Positions 47,946 to 64,000 of a DNA stretch of 64,000 nucleotides are shown here, in pieces (within the stretch, counting starts at the first letter, position 1; every line of letters begins with the position of its first letter). Under the pieces are notes generated by a model. That model did no database searches and was not told the origin of the DNA. It saw only the letters and a list, made by a program, of their open reading frames with translations. This DNA comes from Thamnaconus septentrionalis (lineage: Eukaryota > Chordata > Actinopteri > Tetraodontiformes > Monacanthidae). Location: NCBI GenBank assembly GCA_009823395.1, contig CM020513.1, forward strand, positions 22,282,501 through 22,346,500. The letters run 5' to 3'. A program made the translations under genes and the position numbers.

Positions 47946-50144
47946 ACCTAAAATAGTTTAAAAATCTGCTTTGGTTAAAATGATAAAATTATTAATAAAG
48001 AGATCCTAAATGAAAACTAACATAAAAGAACAGAAGATGTAAGGTTCAGATGTGCTACATGTATGGTAACACACCCAATAGCTAAAGTTTTTGTTCATAA
48101 CATCAACCTCTGCACCTCATTATTCACTTAACAGATGTTACAAAGTACAATACGACATCAGTGTAATTTCTTCTATGATGACAAAAAGGAAGCTTAGAAT
48201 ATTATGGCTTCAAGATCTTTACAAGACATCAAGTGAATTGATAACAATGGAATGTCATTATTCACCGAACACATAAAAGATGGATCTGGTTTGATTAAAT
48301 TGATTAGATTACCTTGCAAATGGATTATGTTCCACTGCTAGCACATTGCAATGTTAGGTCTGAACAAAAAAAAATCAAAAGACCAATCTTGCATATCAAG
48401 TAGTGTTGTGACCAACTACCAACTACCATACGACTGTCTTTCATCATACAAGATCTTTGAAATCACAACCATAACCTGAGACTTGACACTACATGAAAAT
48501 AGGAAGTGTAATATTGTTGATTTATGAACCAATTCACATGCATAACTTGGTTGTCATGAAGCTTCTTTCATTAGAGCACAGAGTAGAGGAAGATGTAGAC
48601 ATTCACTGTTTCACAGATTTTTTTTTTCCAGTTTATGCTGTTGTATAAACTGTTTTGAAGCATTGTTGAGGACATATTCTAAGCCATCATTGTTTGACTT
48701 CAAATTTTACAATTTTTACATAATTTAAAAAAATATGTAAAAAGTATTCTTGTCAAACCTAAATAACAGAAAATGTATTTTATTTAGAAAAATGTATTAC
48801 TAATGTATGCCTTTTCTCTAATCAGTACCTGAAAGCCAAGGCCAAGAGTGAGACACTTTTTCATTAGTAAGGCAAGACAAGCACATTTCAAAGTCCAACA
48901 CAACACAAAGGGCTTTACATGAGATTAAAAGTATAAAATAACAATCACATTAAATACAAAGTTCTAGAACAAAATTAATACATTAATATTACAAAGTTGT
49001 ACAGTCATACAGTCGTAATATCGTTGCTGAATATTTATGAATATGAATACATGTCCGTTTTAATTCAGAACTGAAAATGACAATGACACATACATGTGTT
49101 TCAAAATTAAAACAGATTCACCTTGTGGCTTTTCTCTCCTTAGTGCTTCAAAGAGCTCAAAGAGAACTTTTAAAAACAAGCCAATAAATAAAAGACCAAG
49201 CAGGGAAGTAATCAATAAGCAGAACTACCAGAACTATTAAATGAAAGTGCTCAAAACACGCCTAAATAGTCAAGAAAAAAAGGGGACACAAAAAAAACGT
49301 AAAGCCGTCTCTCTCAGCTTGTGTTGCAGTATTTTTTAGATTTAAAGTTTAATTACCAAAAGGTTGCCACATTAACTTACTTATTTTGTGGGCGTGTGCA
49401 AAGGTTTACTAAATAACCCCACCTCACTTGTGTTGTTGAATAGTTGGACTCTCTCTGCCATTATTGATTGGTTTTATGGTTATAACAATAAAAGAGGCAC
49501 TTGTTTCATCTCAACAAAGAGTTACTAACATCCTGCGTGGGCTCAATATCCAACAGTCTGGCCATATCTTTGTGGAAAACTACACATCAAGATTATTTTC
49601 AAGCCAAATACCTCTATGTCTTGTCATCGAAAAAAATATAATATATTAACAGGGCTTTGCCGAACAATGTTTGGCAAAACATTTTTTTCTCTGTATTATC
49701 GTCACAGCCAAAAAGAAGAAAGGTAATTGTTTCAAAACTAGCATTGTGTAATGAAGCAGCAGGAACAAATTTATTTTAAAAGACATATTTAACAGATGAG
49801 CTTCAGAAAAGATTGTTATCATGATGAAATGCATGAAACGCACACATAAAATCAGACGAGCTGAAATTTAAGTTGTTTGTGTTATTTAAGCAACACATGC
49901 ATACAGATAAATGTAATTACAAAAGTATACCGGTACTTTTTGCTGTAACGGCCGAACTATTGATGTACACTGAAAGCTGGTTTGAAATACATTACTGTGA
50001 ATGAGTTAATTTTATTTTGTTTTCTCTGTTTGAGGCAGTTGCAAATTATGTTCCATGCTTAATCTTGATTTGTATGGTCCCGTCAGTAAAAAAAACAAAC
50101 TTTCATCCGTATTATCAGCGTCAGAGTTGGCAGTTAATCACAGG

Positions 50145-50375
50145 GACAAGTCAGAGAGGCAAACAACCATTCACACTCACATTCACGCCAATGGACAATT
50201 TACAGTTGCTCGTTAGCCTAATGTGCTCGCCTGCCACGCCCTTGGGTTTTTGAGGAAGCAGGAGGGAGAGAGAACCCGGACACGTACAGCAGGAAACATT
50301 TGGAATCAAAGCAGCAACCTGCCTGCTGTGTAGTTAATTTCAATCACTGCTTCACGGTGCCGTGAGTGAACACCA
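50145..50375 (-). mobile_element. SINE remnant in ntrk3 3' untranslated region
   Basis: A decayed minus-strand copy with the motif AAACAACCATTCACACTCAC and a broken tRNA head (about 50320-50365). It lies 75-300 bp beyond the ntrk3 stop codon, in sense with ntrk3. Confidence 0.6.
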
Positions 50376-50448
50376 TTTCACTCAAAACAGTCCATGTACT
50401 CCATTCATAAAATGTGGAACATCCCGTCTCATTAGTTTTTGCAATGAT

Positions 50449-59375
<8,927 letters not shown>

Positions 59376-59619
59376 TCTGTACTTTGCACTTCGACTCACA
59401 CAAACACACACACAAAAAAAAAAGTTTTGGAAATGGTTTGAATCCGTTTTTAAAAAGATTTAGATGTATTCCTGTGCGCGTCTAACGGAGAGATTTCACC
59501 TCCCAATCGGAACACCGAAGGAAAATATTCGCCGAGGGACAAACGAACTGGGCCGAGTGGCTTCGTCCCATTTTCACTGTTTCTGTATGGCGCGTGTCAC
59601 CCCACCCCGCCCCACCCAA

Positions 59620-59621
<2 letters not shown>

Positions 59622-59672
<51 letters not shown>
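59622..59672. repeat. (CT)n tract in ntrk3 5' region
   Basis: About 50 bp of uninterrupted CT, (GA)n on the gene strand, some 250 bp upstream of the ntrk3 start codon, within or near the 5' untranslated region. Confidence 0.9.
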
Positions 59673-59675
<3 letters not shown>

Positions 59676-60414
59676 AGTTCGTTCTTGGCACCACGCCGGC
59701 CACCTACGTATTTATCGCTGCTGTGAACGTATGGAAGACCCTTATTGCCGTGGCACCACTCCTCGCAAGTATCCCAGCTGTTCTTTTGGTCCCGCTTGAC
59801 GCTCGTCAATTCGGAGCAAATCGATTCGTTCAGGTAGGTGGGAAACATAGTGGATCCGGTTGAGAGAAAAAAAACAATGAATAAAAACGTAAATAAATAC
59901 TATTTAGCATTTTACTTGACACGAACATAAGCCAGATGACTCCCACAAGCAGTCCAACTCACAGAAAAGCAGCTCCATCTTCATTATGTTAATAACAAAC
60001 AGTTCACCTTAAGATTAAGGTGAGATATTCGAATTCTTACTCAAAGCAAAGAAATAAATCTTACATTCTTTTGCGGTTAAACACACTAAATCACTGTTAG
60101 TTAATCGTCCTGCTCCAGAGTTTTGCCCCAAATGTTTCAAAAGGTCAAAAAACACAACAACACAAAAAAAATGTTTACGGTTGCTACCTGGATGCGACTG
60201 CGCAGACTTGTCACACAGGGAAGGCTAAGTTATGACACTTGATAAAAATAAGAATATGGACAGAAGTCATGTTTTATTTTTGCACAGGTTTTTACATCTA
60301 AAGAGTTAAAATTAGGAAAGAAATACTGAAAAAAACCAAACCATTATTTATTTTGTTTTTGTACACTTGCTATGTGAATTTGAGAGGTTGTTTATCTTGC
60401 TATGTTGCCCTAAC

Positions 60415-60530
60415 ATTGAACTTGCAGCTTCTCTAGGGTATACCCTGCCTTTGGCCTAGTATATCTGAGACAACCCCCCCACCCTCACGGCACCAAGTGC
60501 AGGATAACCACTGATAGAAAATGGATGGGC
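60415..60530 (+). mobile_element. SINE tail fragment
   Basis: The last part of the SINE body (TACCCTGCCTTTGGCC) and the tail start (AGAAAATGGATGG) are recognisable, directly followed by a (GT)n run. It lies upstream of ntrk3. Confidence 0.5.
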
Positions 60531-60540
60531 AAAAGATAAA

Positions 60541-60542
<2 letters not shown>

Positions 60543-60604
<62 letters not shown>
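60543..60604. repeat. (GT)n microsatellite
   Basis: About 60 bp of uninterrupted GT followed by GCACGCACGCACGCAC, upstream of ntrk3. Confidence 0.95.
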
Positions 60605-60605
<1 letters not shown>

Positions 60606-63600
60606 ACGCACGCACGCACATGAGTGCACACACGTGCATGTATGTAGAGAGAGAGGGAGCGCAGACGGAGACAGAAAGTCATGCCTTTCCATCTGTCACA
60701 CAACCGCAGAATGGTCGCATGCAGTACATTAACTTGCCATTGGAAATCAATGGTTCATCTATAATGTATTCTGGTCATAGGTACATTAGAAAGTCATGAC
60801 ATTAGTGGCTGATGTCATCTAAATGGGAATGACCAAACCCTTTTAGCCAAAAAGCCAAGTAGAAAATAGCTTATTAATATAGCTGTGATAACAGAGCACT
60901 CTTTGTAGGTATGTAATAAAACAGAATGAAAATAAAAAATAAAAATAATCAAAACAAAATTGGGTTACCCAGAATATGACTAGTGATTTCTTTTTATATT
61001 GGTTTTCTAAGGACAAATAATAGAATAACCCATTGTAAGATCACTCTACTAAAACAACACAATGGCTGTCATAATAGTTAGCTTTGTAATATGACTAAAA
61101 TTACATGTTTACAAAAAAAATAACGTTAATGGTTTAGAATGCCGCAGATTTAGAGAGCATTCTGAACTCGGTGCTCTTGGTGCCATGAACGCACCAGATG
61201 GAGGGGAGGAGCTAAGTGGCAGAGACGAGTAGTAAAAAAATAGTTGCCCTGAACTGTTTTCGATTTGTAAATTCTCTCGATTTTTAATGACAGTACCACA
61301 GATTCTACTGGATCTGAAGAAAAAAACACACAAAGACGTGTCTTTACTAACACCTTTTACTGCAGCAGCACCAAACTTGGGAGAGATGTTGCCCAGATGT
61401 TTTTCCACGGTTTGCTGAAGTCAAAAAGCTTAATAATCACATTTAAATAGGGGATACAGGACATAATATGAAGTTGCACAGCTGTTTCAATGCTAATGTT
61501 TTCACTTCTGATCCAACCTCACAAGTGCTGCCTTTATTTTTGGTGCCAAGATAATCACAATAGACGCTGTAATTGTGGAGATGTATCCTTTTTTATTCTG
61601 AGCATGTCGTTTTTTGAGAAGAGGCCTTAAAAAAGGGCTCAAGGTGTCAAAGATGTTAAATCCTCCCGATGGTGACGCCAAAATGATTTCATGAACTAAA
61701 TCTTTTTCTATAAGCATGCCTTATAAAATATATTTTATTTAACTTAATACACATCAAATTACTTGCATCTTAACCCTAAAACAAACTTTAGTAATTTAAG
61801 AAATCCATCATGACTGCACACAAATAATAAAAGAATGCAGATACAAACACAAAACATGAACCCATTATGTTTTAACAGAAGTCCATTTCCCTCTAAAGCA
61901 ATATATCCGAGTGTTTTGTTTCCATTTGCCTGGGGATTTTATTTATCCTTAGGGCCCTTTTGGCTCCACTTCAATGGACCACGGGTTCCATTCATCAGGC
62001 CATTTCTGGAAACCACATATATCAGAAACCACCAGGAGTTTAACAGGCTTTAATGTACAGCTGGTTTAATGTTTTATGAAAAACAAAAAACAAAAAAACA
62101 AACCAACTGCCTAAGATGCAAACAACTCGAGGCTGTTTTGGCTTTCAATACTAGCAAATTGTGAACAGCAATAACCTGAAGATACAAAAATAAACATGTT
62201 AAAATAGCAATAATAGTTTATCTGCACATACACAGATACACAGGTGGTAGAGATGCAAGGTGGCTGCTAACATTGGTTGTTTTCATTGCTATGTCTGTGT
62301 AATTGTACATTTTTCGAGTGCAAAGTTTTAAAAAATTTTTGGGTGAATGGACTTCTGGGAAATTTGGATTTGTTTACCTAGTGGGCCAAATAGTTCACAA
62401 TAGTTCACTCCTAATAATCACTCCTAAGCAACAACTGTGTTCTGCCTTTGTGTTTTCTCCATCTGTCTCGTCCACACCCCAGTTACCAGTCAACTCAGTC
62501 CAATGTCAACCTGGTCATCATGAACTCATCACCACATAGTGTTTAAGGTCTGCCAAGATCTTCATTCATTCATTACATGTTGGTGGATCAGTCGTAGATT
62601 GGCTTTTTTTGACTTTCGTTGTTATTTTGCCTGTGGTAGTAGCTTGCAAACATATTCCCTTACAAATACATCTACAGTATTATACCAGTATTATGAAGAT
62701 GCAGCCCAAGTTGTTTAGTCATAGAACTAGATCTTAAGGGTCCAGGTCACCCTCCGCAAGCCATTCCAGCTTTATTTTTTTTTATTTTACAATTTGAGTT
62801 TCACAGTCACAGGCATATTACAGAGCTCCTTCAAGGGAAGGGGTTTCATAAAGTTGAGAGTGACAGCTAGAGATGTTCTTGTTGTCTGATGTTCTCTAAT
62901 TAGCTTTGTTCATACTTTTAGCCTAAAGAAACATATTTATTTCTGGTAAATTAGATTATTTTACTCTTGTGTCCAGGATCCTGAGAGGCCAGAAGGACAC
63001 GTGAGTCAATTTGGGATGTAATGTTTGCCATTTGTTTTATTAAAAAAACAGCATACACATGTCCGTATTCACTTGCACACAAAGAAATACACACCATTAC
63101 TGACCCTGTTGTGCCCCTGGCAGGAAAAACCCTTGGCCTTTAGCCACTAACAGGGTCTTAATGGAACAGGCCACCAAATGGAAAATCCTGCTGACAAAAT
63201 TATGTACACAAATACAGTTATGCCTTTTGGTCTTTTTTGGCTTTCCCCCAGCCTGGCCTTGTCATTAAGGCTGAGGCCAGGTATCTCCTCTTTTCCAAAG
63301 ACAATATAAATATGTTTGTGTTTTTAATATATCCATGGCTGGATACAATTGTTTTCCTTCTCCAGTACTAATCAGCCTCATTTTTCTTTTTAATCATTTT
63401 TTGTTTTCATTCTCATTGTTCTTCTTTTCTCGCTCATTTTTTAGTACACAGTTATTATTACCATGACTACCAACTGTAATTCTTTACAGGTACTATAGAG
63501 GATATGTTGTGTGACTTATCAGCATTTTTTCCAGACATGCTTTGTTTCAGAAGAATTGACTTGGAGATTTTGATTGGCACAAACAAGCAAAGCTTTAACT

Positions 63601-64000
63601 ATGCTTCTGTTAGTTATCACCTTCATTGTTGTGTAAAAGTTTTCAAATGTCCAGAAGTGACATAGCAAAAATATGTACTGTTGTAATTGCTTGGTACATT
63701 TTCTAAGATTGTGACTAATGCATTAATGCTCACTGTAGGTTGTGTAAATTGTGGTGAAACTTTGTAGCAATTGAGTCCAACGATGGTGCCATGAACTCAT
63801 GAAGAGACTTTAATGCAACTTAATGGTCCACAGGGGTATGTGTGTGTGTGTGTGTGTGTGGGTCCATGAACAAAAGATGTGCAGCGGCTGTTGTGGGTTG
63901 CTGACTCCTGGGCTTTTGTGGTGAAGGAGCATTAGTCATTTGGTGAGGCATCAGCGAGTGGTGAGAACTTAATCGCATGATTTAAATTGCTGCCTCTGCT

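Larger units (their letters stand above)
44036..50448. other. agbl1/ntrk3 tail-to-tail spacer
   Basis: These 6.4 kb contain the 3' untranslated regions of both genes, an ATTAAA at 44623-44628 that may end agbl1, an L1-type ORF1 remnant near 46500, SINE remnants near 47630 and 50145, and a TTTACA-type fish repeat near 48860-48960. On the minus strand an AATAAA at about 50011-50016 could end ntrk3. I see no further gene. Confidence 0.6.
59376..64000. promoter_or_regulatory. 5' flank of ntrk3
   Basis: The ntrk3 5' untranslated region and promoter must start here. A (CT)n tract lies at about 59622-59672, roughly 250 bp upstream of the start codon, and no clear TATA box was seen. Further out are a SINE tail (about 60415-60530), (GT)n tracts at about 60543-60604 and 63837-63860, and AT-rich sequence. 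A short AT-poor patch at 61140-61430 is unidentified. I found no coding exon. Confidence 0.5.

Noticed and set aside
60433..60799. CV- and TH-repeat frames
   Set aside because: Translations of the (GT)n microsatellite.

Overview
The window is vertebrate, and almost certainly teleost fish, nuclear DNA. It holds four protein-coding genes split into many short exons with GT-AG borders, whose joined reading frames match vertebrate ANO1, SKA1, AGBL1 and NTRK3. The non-coding DNA is AT-rich and full of microsatellites, tRNA-derived SINE copies, decayed non-LTR retrotransposons and a small inverted-repeat element, a mix typical of fish. Nothing bacterial, phage-like or CRISPR-like is present.

Layout. 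1-1792 is intron sequence of a 5'-truncated ano1 gene (+), whose visible coding exons run 1793-16251 (calcium-activated chloride channel). ska1 (-) occupies 17495-20205, tail to tail with ano1 (kinetochore-microtubule protein). A 2.8 kb promoter-like gap separates ska1 from agbl1 (+, 23018-44035; cytosolic carboxypeptidase 4, a tubulin deglutamylase relative). After a 6.4 kb repeat-bearing gap, ntrk3 (-, 50449-59375; TrkC neurotrophin-3 receptor) ends tail to tail with agbl1. The last 4.6 kb is the 5' flank of ntrk3, with microsatellites and no recognisable gene.

Relationships. The four genes are independent transcription units, not a pathway. The agbl1-ntrk3 neighbourhood is an old vertebrate linkage (the human genes are neighbours on 15q25), which supports calling the carboxypeptidase AGBL1 rather than AGTPBP1. 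ano1 and ska1 are on other human chromosomes, so a rearrangement junction probably lies between ska1 and agbl1 or between ano1 and ska1.

Points deserving a second look. (1) A 99-bp, almost perfect inverted repeat brackets a 21-nt in-frame microexon of ntrk3, and one arm covers the polypyrimidine tract of the next exon. (2) ano1 has two lesions in an otherwise intact, conserved frame: a one-base frame slip in its first visible exon and a missing GT donor after a 42-nt exon whose skipping would keep the frame. (3) ano1 keeps a 12-nt microexon equivalent to mammalian alternative segment c. (4) ntrk3 has a GC-AG intron inside its kinase domain. I see no new multi-gene system. The unusual biology is at the level of splicing architecture and repeat-driven structure. 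Exon borders were read by hand from splice signals and frame continuity; all comparisons with other species are from memory of the families, not from a search.
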